This document shows, piece by piece, positions 11,715-22,540 of a stretch of 64,000 nucleotides of DNA (position 1 is its first letter; each line of letters opens with the position of its first letter). Under the pieces are notes generated by a model, which was given only the letters and a program-made list of their open reading frames with translations, was not told the origin of the DNA and searched no databases. Source of the stretch: Chamaecrista fasciculata (lineage: Eukaryota; Streptophyta; Magnoliopsida; Fabales; Fabaceae); assembly GCA_003254925.1 (NCBI GenBank), contig QANZ01037658.1, positions 35,467 to 99,466 of the forward strand, in the 5' to 3' direction. A program made the position numbers and the translations under genes.

Positions 11715-11769
11715 GGGGGGGGGGGGGGGGGGGGNNNNNNNNNNNNNNNNNNNNGGGGGGGGGGGGGGG
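11715..11769. other. Assembly gap of 20 Ns between poly-G runs
   Basis: A run of 20 G, then 20 N, then 15 G. The N block looks like a fixed-size scaffold gap, and the flanking G homopolymer is either a real G-tract that stopped assembly or a low-quality read artefact. Neighbouring repeat structure is cut here. Confidence 0.9.
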
Positions 11770-11791
11770 TGTAGAGAGAGAGAGAGGCAAA

Positions 11792-12423
11792 ATTATGATG
11801 TTAGTTTCATTTTGGTTTTCAAACTATTTTTTGTTCTATTTTAGTCATCAAATTTTTACATTTATTTCATTTTGGTCTTCAAACATTCACATTTATTCTG
11901 TTTTAGTCCTCAAACTTATAATAAGTGATTTGATAACGAGAGAAAGAAAATTTTTCATTATCTAAAAGAAAAATCAACCATAAATTTATTTCATTTTGGT
12001 CATCAAGCTCATAATAAGTGATTTTGACAATGAGAGATAAAAAATTTTCACTCTTTAAAAGAAAAATCAACCATAAATTTATCTCTAACTTGTGACTAAA
12101 AATGAAGATTTTTCTTTCTTGTTTTGTCCACTTATTTATTATGACACATATAAGTGAGAAACAATTTATCTCAATTGTCCAGGTTAGAAGTAACAACGGA
12201 AATCAGATGAAATCACATTTTGGAGACCAAAACGAAAGAAAAAATAGTTTGAGGACCAAAATGAAACTAATTCCATAGTTTGAGAATCAAAACGAAACAA
12301 AAAATAGTTTGAGGACCAAATGAAACTAACCCCATATTTTGAGGACTAAAATGGAACAAAAAATAATTTGAGTACCAAAATGAAGCTAACTTCATAATTT
12401 GAGGACCAAAATGACCATTTAAT
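11792..12423. mobile_element. Fold-back MITE of the GGTCCTCAAAC family, left end lost at gap
   Basis: The left arm (AAATTATGATGTTAGTTTC, TTTTGGTTTTCAAACTA) is the inverted counterpart of the right arm (reverse complement AAATTATGAAGTTAGCTTC, TTTTGGTACTCAAATTA). The right arm extends further (to about 12423) than the left, which stops next to the poly-G gap. Internally AATAAGTGATTT-type blocks are duplicated. Non-coding; the short open frames here are shadows. Confidence 0.65.
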
Positions 12424-12836
12424 CTTATTAATATTATAAGACAAAATGTATGAATTGGAGAGTATTAAAGAAAAATATTAAATACTAACATGTATTAAAG
12501 AAAAATATTAAATAATAATATGTTTAAGTTTATGCCGATGAGCAAAGAAAAATAAAATAGTAGATGATATTATGTTTTATTTATTTATTTTTTTTGGTGA
12601 GAAGATATTATGTTTTATTGAGCGTAGAGAAGATTATATATTGTGCCCCTAGAGTTAGATAAGGTTATTTTTAACCTCGTTACTCAAAATTTTCTATCAC
12701 TATTTTCATGTCTAATTCTTATAGAAAAAAAAATTATATTCATGTTTTCTATTATAATTTAAAATGGCAATAAAAAATGTAATTTGATAACAAGATTAAA
12801 TTATCTTAATATTTGATACCCACGTACAAATATTAA
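12424..12836. other. AT-rich intergenic DNA, nothing recognised
   Basis: Contains a short direct repeat (ATTAAAGAAAAATATTAAAT twice, about 12466-12520) but no gene or complete element. Confidence 0.5.
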
Positions 12837-12845
12837 TAACTTTTT

Positions 12846-13220
12846 GGGAAAAGTGCAATTTTGGTCCCCAAACTTTACAGTTTACACCAACTTTCAATTT
12901 TATCCCCAATCTTTTTTTGTAGTCAATTTTGTCCCTAATATTTTATATTTTGGGCAATTTTATCTATTGCTTTTACTTTAGCCAAATATTAATACGTGGC
13001 TAATGATATGTAATGTAAAATTGATAGAAAAATAAACTCAAATCCTTAGTCAGATTGAAAAATTCATATGTAGTCTGTCGTTAATTTATTGAAAGAATTT
13101 AGTTAAAGGATAAAATTGACCAAAGTGTAAAACATTGGGGATGAAGTTGACCGCAAAAAAAGATTGAGAACGAAATTGACAGTTAGAGTAAAGTTTGGGG
13201 ACGAAATTAGAACTTTCGCC
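12846..13220. mobile_element. 375-bp MULE-type MITE with 9-bp TSD
   Basis: Termini GGGAAAAGTGCAATTTTGG and (reverse complement) GGCGAAAGTTCTAATTTCG are inverted repeats continuing through GTCCCCAAACTTTAC. The exact 9-bp duplication TAACTTTTT lies at 12837-12845 and 13221-13229. Non-coding. Confidence 0.85.
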
Positions 13221-13267
13221 TAACTTTTTTTAGGATAACCCATGGCATTATTATTTATTTTTTTTTG

Positions 13268-13710
13268 GTAAAATACACTTTGGTATTCTGTTGTTAGGAC
13301 TGGTTCCATTGGTTCTTCAAACAATGAGATTAGTTTCATTTTGATCCTCAAAATATTTTTTTTCGGTTCCCAAAATGTGATTTCATTTAATTTCTATCGT
13401 TATTTCTAACTGGAATAGTTGAGATGGATTATTTCTCACTTATATGTGTCACTATAAGTGAGTTAATAAAGTGAGAATGAAAAATTTTCATTTTTAATCA
13501 CAAATTGAAGATAAATTTAGGGCTGATTTTTCTTTTAAAGAGTGAAAAATTTTCGATCGGTCAATTCCAAATCACTTATTATAACCTTGAGGTCCAAAAT
13601 AAAATAGACTTATGGTTGATTTTTTTTAAAAATAAAATAAAATAGTTTGAAGAACAAAATGAAAGTAACCTTAAAGTTTGAGGATCAAAATAAGTATTTA
13701 ACCAATCATA
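13268..13710. mobile_element. Fold-back MITE of the GGTCCTCAAAC family, next to a short fragment of another family
   Basis: From about 13296 the left arm (TTCATTTTGATCCTCAAAATA) pairs with the right arm ending near 13700 (reverse complement TTCATTTTGTTCTTCAAACTA). The 28 bp before it (GGTAAAATACACTTTGGTATTCTG) match the terminus of the MITE at 10981, so a fragment of that family lies next to or inside this one. Confidence 0.55.
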
Positions 13711-14076
13711 AATAAACATAACCTAACGATATTTTTTTTTCAATAAACTAATCTAATACGCCAACACTCCTAATTGAAATTCTCAACATTAATAATCTAG
13801 CCAACGGTCATATTTTGAAAATGGCACTCTTGCTAATTTGAAAATCCAACATTGATAATTTGAAATTATCAGCAACGTCAATAATCTGAATTCAAAATTC
13901 TCATAATTTTTATGCTCTGAGTTTTTACCCTCATTTTTGTAATTAAAAATAAAGATTTTTCAAAAGAGGTGTTGCTATAATTTATGTTTACATGTTGCTT
14001 AGTCTGGAATTTTTAAGAACTGTGAATCCTGATTTTGGTGATTTGGCAAGTCGAGAACAACAGCTTGAAGGAACCT
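13711..14076. other. Intergenic, nothing recognised
   Basis: AT-rich sequence with no coding similarity or clear repeat boundary. Confidence 0.5.
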
Positions 14077-14330
14077 TCAGGTACTCATCTTAGTCTTCTT
14101 GCCTCTATCATGGTGTTTAACGATAGTGCTTAAATAATTCTGTCCATCATCTACTTGGTGGATTCGACCAAGTGTAGAAACCACATTGAAATGGTGGTGG
14201 ATTCCACCAAGTGTAGAAACCTCTTTGATAAAATCCTGACCATCGGATTTGGCCTTATCCAACATCTTGACGGCTACAAGACGACCACTTTAAAGCCTTG
14301 AGTCATCTTCTTGATAGTCATCTTCATGAT
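14077..14330 (-). pseudogene. Receptor-like kinase fragment (LRK10-like type)
   Basis: The minus strand encodes GRLVAVKMLDKAKSDGQDFI, the beta-3 strand (VAVK with the ATP-contacting Lys) and following helix of a plant receptor-like kinase N-lobe, then EVSTLGGIHHHFNVVSTLG. The wording is that of the LRK10L/rust-resistance kinase group. Just upstream, MTIKKMTQGFK resembles the segment before the glycine-rich loop, but the loop itself is deleted. The EVSTLGxIHH piece is present twice in tandem (about 14142-14219), so the fragment also carries an internal duplication. Only about 60 codons remain, with no catalytic loop. The subfamily is an inference from short matches. Confidence 0.65.
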
Positions 14331-14339
14331 TTTACCTGA

Positions 14340-14965
14340 TACTTATCTATTTATTCATTTATTTGTCAATTTATATTTTTGTGTATTTATTTTTTGTTTA
14401 TTTATATATTTATGTATATATTTTATTTAATATATTATATATTTATTTAGGTATCATTTAATTTGTTTGGTTATTTTTATATTTATTTATATTTTTTGTA
14501 TTTGTGTATTTATTTATTTTTGTAAATTTATTTATTTGCAAAAGTATTACTTGTATTTCTAAATTTATTGACACAATTTCTTATATTTATTTATTGATAA
14601 GTCTCAATTATTTCTTTAAATTTTGTTGTCAATTGTACCTTTATATCTTGCATTTGTTTCAATTGTACCCTAATACTTAATTTTAATATTTTGATATCAC
14701 AATATATATATATATTCCTTAAATTTATCAATATAATTATTCGTTAATATATTTATTTATTTATCCATTTATATTTTTATATGATTGTATTTTTTATTTG
14801 GTTATTTATGTATATATATTATTTTATATGTATTATATATTTAGATAGGTATCATTTTAAATGTTTGTATGCTTGTATTTACTCAGCTGGTTATTTGTGT
14901 ATTTATTTATCTTTTATGTATTTATTTATTCATGTATATTTATTTATCTTTAAACTATTGAATTC
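14340..14965. repeat. Degenerate TTTA/TATT low-complexity tract, internally duplicated
   Basis: About 620 bp built from TATTTATT, TTTATTTA and ATATAT words. A longer block around TTATGTATATAT ... TTTAGGTATCATTTAA occurs at about 14412-14466 and again, diverged, at about 14805-14862, so a segment of roughly 400 bp was duplicated. The open frame 14781-15020 is an artefact of this composition. Confidence 0.6.
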
Positions 14966-15298
14966 TTGTTCGGGGAATATTTTAAAAGTAACTCTTTTTT
15001 TGAAAAAAAAAATTCTATAATTGGTGTAGCTAGATTGTCATATGTTGTTCATCTCAACTCATACGGGTTGGGTGAGTTGGTGATTTATTTTAATTTGTTG
15101 GGACCATAGTATATGTATGTAACTATTTATGTATTTATTTATTATGTACATATTAATTTAGCTGTGTGCCTGTATAGTTTAAACTAATTAACATGACAAT
15201 TATAACTATACATGGGTTGAAAAATTAAATTGAAGCATATGTTAAATTCATATTAATTTTAAGGGAATTAGGGTATTTGAGATAGTTCTAATATATTT
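14966..15298. other. Intergenic, nothing recognised
   Basis: AT-rich sequence without a supportable feature. Confidence 0.5.
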
Positions 15299-16175
15299 CA
15301 CTTTCGGTACCTGAGATATGCGCCGTTTAGCAATTAGGGTACTTGTGTTTTTATTCAATTAATTTTGAAGGAAATTGCTGACGTGGCACAATCTTAGCCA
15401 TCGATTTCCAATGTATCTTAGCCGTCAATTTCTATTACATTTTAACCGTTGGTTTCTCTTACATCTTAGTTGTTGGTTTTCACTTTTCACTCCTAGGTTA
15501 AAATCTCATTTTTGGTTCTCAAACTATGGGGCAAGTTTTATTTTGGTCATAAAAGCTATTTTTTGTTTTATTTTTATCCTCAAACTTTCACATTTTTTTT
15601 GTTTTGATCTCGAAAATGTGATTTTATCGGAATTTCACCGTTATTTTTAGTCATAAATTAGAGAAAAAAATAACCACAAATTTATCTTCAATTTGTAACT
15701 GAGAATGAAAATTTTGGTTCCTCTCGATCTTACTCAACTCACTTATTATTACGTATTTGAATAGAGGTGAAAAAAAACATAAAAAATATATAAAATAAAT
15801 AAATGAGTTAAATAAAAAATAAGAATATTTTTTTAAAAAATAAAGTAGCCTAGTTTGGCTCGGTCGGACACGATGGCCCGACCCGACTCAGCATGTGATC
15901 ACTCCTATATTTGAGAGAGAAATGATTCATCTTAATTATTTAGGTTAGAAATAACGGCGTAAACCATATGAAATAATATTTTTGGGACAAAAAACGGAAC
16001 AAATATGAAAGTTTGAGGACCAAAATGAAACTTATCCCATAGTTCGTGGACCAAAATTTAATTTTTCACTGAGTCACGTGAGCGCCATGTCAGCATTTTC
16101 CGTTAAAATTGACGAACCAAATCCACAGGTACCCTAATTGCTAAACAATGCATATCTCAAATACCCAAAGTGAGA
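15299..16175. mobile_element. Nested pair of fold-back MITEs
   Basis: Outer ends: CACTTTCGGTACCTGAGATA ... TTTAGCAATTAGGGTAC on the left and, inverted, GTACCCTAATTGCTAAACAA ... TATCTCAAATACCCAAAGTG on the right. Inside, from about 15500 to 16062, lies a second inverted pair of the GGTCCTCAAAC family (TTTTGGTTCTCAAACTATGG left, CCATAGTTCGTGGACCAAAA right). Target-site duplications were not resolved. Non-coding. Confidence 0.65.
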
Positions 16176-16260
16176 TTTTTTAAACCACACAATAGTGATG
16201 TGAGATTCGGCCTAACCACACAATAGAATTTATACATACTCTCAAACACACATTTCAAAT

Positions 16261-16266
16261 TTTATT
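16261..16266 (-). terminator. Probable polyadenylation signal of P450 gene 1
   Basis: AATAAA on the minus strand (GCTAATAAAATTTG), about 155 bp past the stop codon at 16421. The same motif is kept downstream of the other two P450 copies (33884-33889 and 32202-32207). Confidence 0.6.
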
Positions 16267-16420
16267 AGCACTGTTCATAAAAAGCATACATGATATGCAG
16301 CCTCCATTGGACATTAAGGAGAAACATATAGCTCACAATGAAGCAGATTCACATGAACCTTGATTATAGAAGCAACCACACTAAGCTTTCACAATATATA
16401 TATATATATATAGATTCAGA

Positions 16421-18643
16421 TTATTCAGCAGTAGCAGAAGTAGTTTTTGGAATGTAGGAAGTGGGAATCACATGGAGATCCCTTTTCTTTTTGACAGAGA
16501 AGCCAAATTCTTCTGTCATGTCTAAGTTTTCAGGAGTAGTTCCTGAGGGAAGTTCCCAATCAAAATAGTAAAGCAATTGAGCAAGAGGAAGCTCAACATT
16601 AGGCAAAGCAAAAATCAATCCAGGACATATCCTCTTGCCTGTACCAAAAGGCTTATATTCAAAGTGAGAGCTTGTGTAATCAATTCCAGAACCCACAAAC
16701 CTCTCAGGCTGAAATCTCTCAGCTTCATTCCAATGCTTTGGGTCTCTATGAATTGCCCATGAATTCAAAAACACTTGGGTTCCTTTAGGAATCATGAACC
16801 CTTCAATCTCACAGCGCTCTCTTGCCTCTCTTGGAACTGCTAGTGGAAGTGGAGTATGCAGCCTTAGGGTTTCTTTGATGACAGCTTTCAGATATTCAAG
16901 ATTTTGAATGGATGCTTCCTCAACATACCCTTTGGTGCCAAAAACTTGTCTCACTTCTGCTTGTGCTTTTCTCATTGCTCTTGGGTTCTTCAACATCTCT
17001 GACATTGCCCATTCTATGGTAACAGATGATGTCTCAGTTGCACCAACAATCAAGTCCTGCACCACCACCACCACCACAATATTCATATGTGAGCTAACTG
17101 TTGTAAATTTATCAGTATATCAGATGATGAAGTCCCATCTTGCTTACCAGTGAAAAATTTTAAATCGGTTTAAATGAGTTTTATATTAGTTTCTTTTCTT
17201 TTTTTGTTTCCCACATGTATTTTCTACTGGATATAATTTCGTTTGAGACACTGTTAAGTACTAAATGTGGGCACCTCTCCTAGAGGATGTTCAAATTAAA
17301 CCTTAGTTCAACATTTTGTGGGAGGCTAGCCCTTTCTGCAAGACCCCATACCATGTCTATGTCTACATGAATATTAGTGTGTGATACAATTAAAAATCCT
17401 CTGTTTAGTTTTTCTACTCTTGACTATCATATTTCGTGGTTGTTTTGTCACCTTGTTGAAAAACAATAAGGGTTCGTTTAATCTTAAAAGGTGTTGCTTC
17501 CTAATTCACTAAGGGATTACAAAATGTTTATTAAAGACAGTGTTCTTGTGATCGATGATGTGACTCAACTATGTTCATATACAAATTACCCAATACTAAC
17601 TGACTAACTAGATAATCTTTTGCTATGAGACACAATCAACCATGCTGGTGTATAAAAGTCTACTGGTCATGAGAATAGATAGATATGTAGGCATATAACA
17701 GAAAGAGAAAAAGAAGCACACATATATTTAATAATATAAAATTAAATATACTAACCAAAATTACAGCTTTGATGTTGTCCATTGTCAAGGGATGATCAAG
17801 GTCACCTTTTTCTCTGAGATTCATAAGAACAGAAAGAATACCCTGTGCTTCACCTTCCTCAGCTTTCAAAGACACATCTTTGATGATGTCTTCAAGAAAC
17901 TTATCAGATTTTTGAAGCAACTTGTAATACTTACGCCTCTCTCCAGAAATCACATGAAGCCACTTCTGAGAAGGAAACAAGTCTGTGAGACTGAATCCTG
18001 CAGCCTGATGCATCACAGCCTGCACAACCTCACAGACCGCCTTTTGATCCTCGAACTTCTCGCCAAAAGCCGCCCTCGCAATTATGGCATACATCAAGTT
18101 ATAGATCTTCTCACTGAGGTTAATGCAAGATCCAGTGTTGTCAGAAATATAAGCCCTCAAGTTTGATACTTCTTGTTGTCTAATTGAATGATATGATCTC
18201 ACTCTCCTAACACTCAATAACTCCAAAGTGCATAGCTTTCTCATCTGCCTCCAGTAATCTCCATAGGGAGAAAGTGCAATTCCAGTGCAGCCATAATTCA
18301 CAATGTCTCCAGCAACAGAATGAGGCCTCTGAGCAAAATTGACATCATGGGTTTTGTAAATATGCTTAGCAGCTTCTGCAGAAGACACAATAATGGAGGA
18401 TTTTTCACAGAGCTTGATGTGCATGACAGGGCCATATTTTTGAGCCAAGTATGTTAGACGATGATGAGGAAGATCAGAACCAAGCAAATGGTGGATGCTT
18501 CCAATGATTGGAAGCTTCCATGGCCCTGGAGGAAATTTAAGCTTAGAATTTGAACTTCTTCTTCTTCTTTCTTTCAAGACCATAACACAAAATGTCAATA
18601 TTAACAAGCTAAGTTTGAGAAACCATGGCAGCCCAAGCTCCAT
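16421..18643 (-). CDS. CYP71D-like cytochrome P450, gene 1
   Basis: Two exons, 18643-17756 and 17056-16421, join in phase 0 (intron GTTAGT...TGCAG, about 700 bp) to give 507 aa, normal for the CYP71 clade. The start MELGLPWF is followed by a hydrophobic ER anchor (residues 5-22), basic stretch and the hinge PPGPWKLPIIGS. Further motifs: YGDYWRQMRK (helix C), VGATETSS (I-helix, with the acid-alcohol pair), KETLR (ExxR), FQPERF (PERF) and FGTGKRICPG (haem loop with the ligand Cys). All invariant residues are present. Members of this group hydroxylate terpenoids and other specialised metabolites using NADPH and a P450 reductase at the ER. The substrate cannot be told from sequence. It has a tandem paralogue at 34112-38575 and a fragment at 31576. 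A copia insertion lies 1.5 kb upstream. Confidence 0.93.
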
Positions 18644-18702
18644 GACTATGAGAATTAAGTACTTCTCAACAATCTTGTTAAAAGTGTAGATCTCTAAGCT
18701 TC

Positions 18703-18711
18703 TTATATATA
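18703..18711 (-). promoter_or_regulatory. TATA box of P450 gene 1
   Basis: TATATATAA on the minus strand, about 60 bp upstream of the ATG. This is a plausible core promoter with a short 5' UTR. Confidence 0.5.
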
Positions 18712-18908
18712 ATGTTCACACATTCTTAAATCACATGGAGGGGTTGACTTATATTTTGAAGTAGTGTACTTGGAAATGATGAATTTTACTTGGGTTTTAT
18801 GAAATAATAAAGAATTAAAGGTCACAAATGACTGGCTAAAGGTATAGGGTATAGGTAAGAGTAAAAAAGAGTGAAGAATAGATAGTATAAGAGGAGAGAG
18901 CCAACTTT

Positions 18909-19118
18909 CTATTTTTTTTGGTACAAAGAAGTTTAATTAAGTGGGGGTAAACACCAATATCCCATTAATGTCAGGGAATAACTTTTTGAGAATTTATGAG
19001 AGAAATTTATATATCACCTACCAAATGAAGCCCTCACATCGATGCAGAGGATTTGAACCCTTGCCCTTGTAAGGCAAGAGCCCAAAACCTTAACCAACTA
19101 TGTCATTTATTATTGGCA
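18909..19118 (-). mobile_element. tRNA-derived SINE
   Basis: On the minus strand the head has a pol III A box (TAGTTGGTTAAGG) and B box (GGTTCAAATCC) spaced as in tRNA-derived SINEs. The tail ends in a short A run (AAAAAAAA at about 18911-18918). The element is bracketed by a 15-bp target duplication with one mismatch, GAGAGAGCCAACTTT (18894-18908) and GAGAGAGTCAACTTT (19119-19133). It lies upstream of P450 gene 1. Confidence 0.75.
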
Positions 19119-19133
19119 GAGAGAGTCAACTTT

Positions 19134-20132
19134 TAATTGGTAGATATTGAGAATTTATACTTTGGGTAGTTTAGCTAGGAGTGGTAACATTTGGTTGAAA
19201 TAATTGTTGATTGATTGGCTAAAAATAATTTGTAAAATTCAACTACATTACATCAATGATTTGGACAGTTGGGTTATTTGAGTGATTTACAAATATAATG
19301 TTTGTGTTTCTTAATTCATAATTAATTTTTTAAAAAATAAATGTCAACTTGGAACTCCAAACTTTCTTTAATACAAACTATGTAATTTCTTATGAATGTT
19401 TACCAAACATATTTTAATTTTGTTCTTTATAGTTTTATTCAGATAATATAATATATATTTCATCTCCAAGCTAGTTATTAATTTTAAGTAAAGGTTAAGA
19501 AGCACAAATACTTTTTATATAAAATAATAAATAATATAAAGAAATGAAAAAAATATGTGAATGATTTAATTTGATTTAATTAATCATTTGTCCAAATAAT
19601 TTTTTTTTGTCAACATACCTCCATTAGTCAAATTAAATTGTTCGCGTGTTGGCTTAATATTTTTTTTTCTTTCACTACTTATAAATTTAAAACAATATTT
19701 TCTGAATAGAATTTTTTAAAAAAAAAACAATAAATTTATTTACTGGCCTACGAACCTAACCTGATTCACAGAAAAATTTACGTTGTGTTAGATTTTACTC
19801 TCAACTCGATTTATTCACATTCGTGCTTACATTCTCAAGTCTATGTTAATATTATTTTAAAATTTAAACTTATGATATATATTATCAAATTATTTAAAAT
19901 AGTATAATATTTTTAATTTTTACAATAATAACATAAATTCAAAAGGAATGCAAAGTGAGTTAATTTCTTTGTTAATTTTTAACTACTCTATTTTTAATAT
20001 TATTTTATACATACTATATTTTAATATAATACAATTTTTGAAGATAAAATAATTAATAAAAAACATCGCAAAATCTTAGAACATAGTATAGATCAAGTAC
20101 TTATGTTCGATGAAATCAAAACGATTAAAAAT
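19134..20132. other. AT-rich upstream region of P450 gene 1, nothing recognised
   Basis: About 1 kb of AT-rich DNA without coding similarity. It separates P450 gene 1 from the copia element and has no evident counterpart upstream of P450 gene 2. Confidence 0.5.
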
Positions 20133-20354
20133 TGTAGAGGATAGTAATAGCTAAATAGAATTTTTACTGAGTAATAGTTAAATAGAATTTTTTTTTATGT
20201 ATTATTTTTTACTTGTATTACTTTTACTGTTTTACTGCTTTCCTCTTGTATCAGTAGTATAAGCTTTCCACTTGTATCAGTACTATAAAAGACTTGTACC
20301 GCTCATTTCTTCTTCGATAATAAGAATTCCCAATTTACAATCCAAGATTGTTCA
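20133..20354 (+). repeat. 5' LTR of the copia element at 20-25 kb
   Basis: TGTAGAGGATAG...AAGATTGTTCA, TG...CA ends. Contains a TATA-like CTATAAAAGACTTG promoter element near 20283. Confidence 0.93.
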
Positions 20355-20407
20355 TGGTATCAGAGCCTTCGGGCGACGAATTTCGGGTCTACACTCGACA
20401 AACAAGA

Positions 20408-22486
20408 ATGGCGACTCTCGATCAAGAAACGACGTCGACGGCGGCGGCGCACGGTGTCGCAGGCATGGAAGCGTTTGTTCGGAGCTTGATGAAGACCGAC
20501 GAACCTTCTTGGGTGTTGCATAGCTCGAACCAGCCAGGGCTCGTGATGGTTTCTTGTCACCTGACAAGTTCGAACTTCCTCACCTGGAGCAAGGCGATGC
20601 GGATTGCGTTAGGTGCGAAGGACAAATTAGGGTTCATCAATGGGAAATTACAGCCTCCAACTGATGAAGAACTTCTTGCGAAATGGACAAAGGCAGATCA
20701 AATGATTTTTTCTTGGATTTTGAATGCGATTGGTAAGCCTCTTTCTAATCAATTCTTGTATTTCCCAACTTCATTTGCTTTGTGGCAAAAATTGGAAGGG
20801 AGATTTGGGGTGAGTAGTGGTCCACAGATTTATAAGTTGCAGAGGATGACAACTACTCTTGAACAAGGAGATGATACAGTCACAGAGTATTATGGGAAGT
20901 TGCATCATTTTTGGGATGAGATGGATCAATTGGAACCTGTTTTGTTGTGTGATTGTCCTAATCACAAGAAAACTCTAGAAAGAGAGTCTAGAAGGAAAGT
21001 GAATCAGTTTCTTATGGGGTTGAATGAAGGATATGAAAGTTTGCGTAGTCAGATATTGAATCTTGATCGACTACCTAGTGTGATTAAGGCTTATTCAATG
21101 GTGGTTAGAAATGAACAAGAAAAGGATGCTAAGATGGCGTTTACTTCTAATGTTTCTGAAGTAGGAGCCATGGTGTCGAAATTTCAGAAGGGAAGTGCAG
21201 ATTGGAAGAATGCTAAAAAGAAAGAACAGAAGAAGATTGTTTATGAGCATTGTAGTGTTCCTGGTCATAGCAAAGACAATTGTTTCAAACTGGTTGGTTA
21301 TCCTGAATGGTATAATGAGTTGAAGAAGAATGCTCCTCCTAAGAAGCAAGGAAGCAATGTGGTTGCTGCAGTCAGTAGCAGTACAGAAAATGTAATGAAG
21401 AATGATAAAGTCCCTGATTTTTCAGCCCTGTTTACACAGTTTATGCATCAGGAATTTGCGAAGATGAACAAAGGAAAAAGTGTTGCGGATGAGTATGCTA
21501 GCTTTGTTAATTCAACAGAGTTTGCAGGTATCTCTTCCTCATATAAATTTATTTCTTCCGGTTCTTGGATAGTAGATACAGGAGCATCTTGTCACATGTG
21601 TTTTGAGAAACATTTGCTTCATGATATTAGAGTGTTATCTCAGCCTAAACTTATTCATTTGCCTAATGGTTGTTCTATGAAGATTACTACAGTAGGTAGA
21701 GCTATTATTAATTCCGAATTGACATTGGAAGATGTCCTTTATGTACCTTCGTTTCAATACAATTTGATGTCTGTTAGGAGGGTTTTAAATGAAGATTTAA
21801 GGGCTGTTTTTTATCAGGATGCTTGTTTCATACAGGACCAGAAGATTAGAAAAATATTGGCTAAAGGAAAGACTTTGGGAAATTTGTATGTGTTGAAGCA
21901 AGAGATATCTAGTGGTGATGTTTGTAATATAGTTGCTTCTAGGATTTCTGTTTCAGATTTATGGCATAAACGAATGGGACATGCTTCTTTGAATGTTTTA
22001 AAGCATGCTTCCTTACCTGTAATAGATACACATGGTGCTTGTACAGTTTGTCATAAATCAAAACAACAAAGATTGTCTTTTCCCAATAGCTCTAGTATTG
22101 CTTCTGAAATTTTTGAGTTGGTTCATATGGATGTGTGGGGACCTTATAATAGGAAAAGTATTTTGAATGCTCGGCTGTTTTTGACTGTGGTAGATGATTT
22201 TAGTAAAGCTACATGGACTTTTATGTTAAAAGACAAGACACAAGTGTTATCCTTTGTGATTGATTTTATTCATATGGCTGAAAATCAGTTTGCTAAGAAA
22301 GTGAAGATTATAAGGACTGATAATGGTACAGAATTTGTGAATGAGAAGTTCTTTAGGGTGTTGGCAGAAAAGGGAATTTTACATCATCGCTCTTGTGTCT
22401 ACACACCACAACAAAATGGTGTTGTAGAACGCAAGCATAGGCATTTACTACAGGTGGCTCGAGGGCTTATGTTTCAGTCCTCATGA
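20408..22486 (+). pseudogene. Copia gag-protease-integrase frame, ends at premature stop
   Basis: Start chosen at the ATG of MATLDQE after the primer-binding site. Order: Gag (about residues 20-250, VSCHLTSSNFLTWSKAM, typical of copia Gag), a zinc knuckle reading YEHCSVPGHSKDNC in which the first Cys is replaced by Tyr, the aspartic protease motif WIVDTGASCHM, the GAG-pre-integrase HKRMGH ... CTVCHKSK, and integrase with acidic residues in HMDVWGP, RTDNGTEF and NGVVERKH. The frame stops at 22484 inside integrase. The continuing sequence (22541-22753) has a further stop. The product would normally be a polyprotein that packages and integrates element cDNA. Confidence 0.9.
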
Positions 22487-22540
22487 CCTTCAAAATTCTG
22501 GGCAGAAAGTGTTCTTGCTGCCACTTTTGTTATAAATAGG

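Noticed and set aside
17792..18166. Plus-strand frame of 124 codons
   Set aside because: Antisense shadow of P450 gene 1 exon 1; the homologous antisense frame in gene 2 differs in length.
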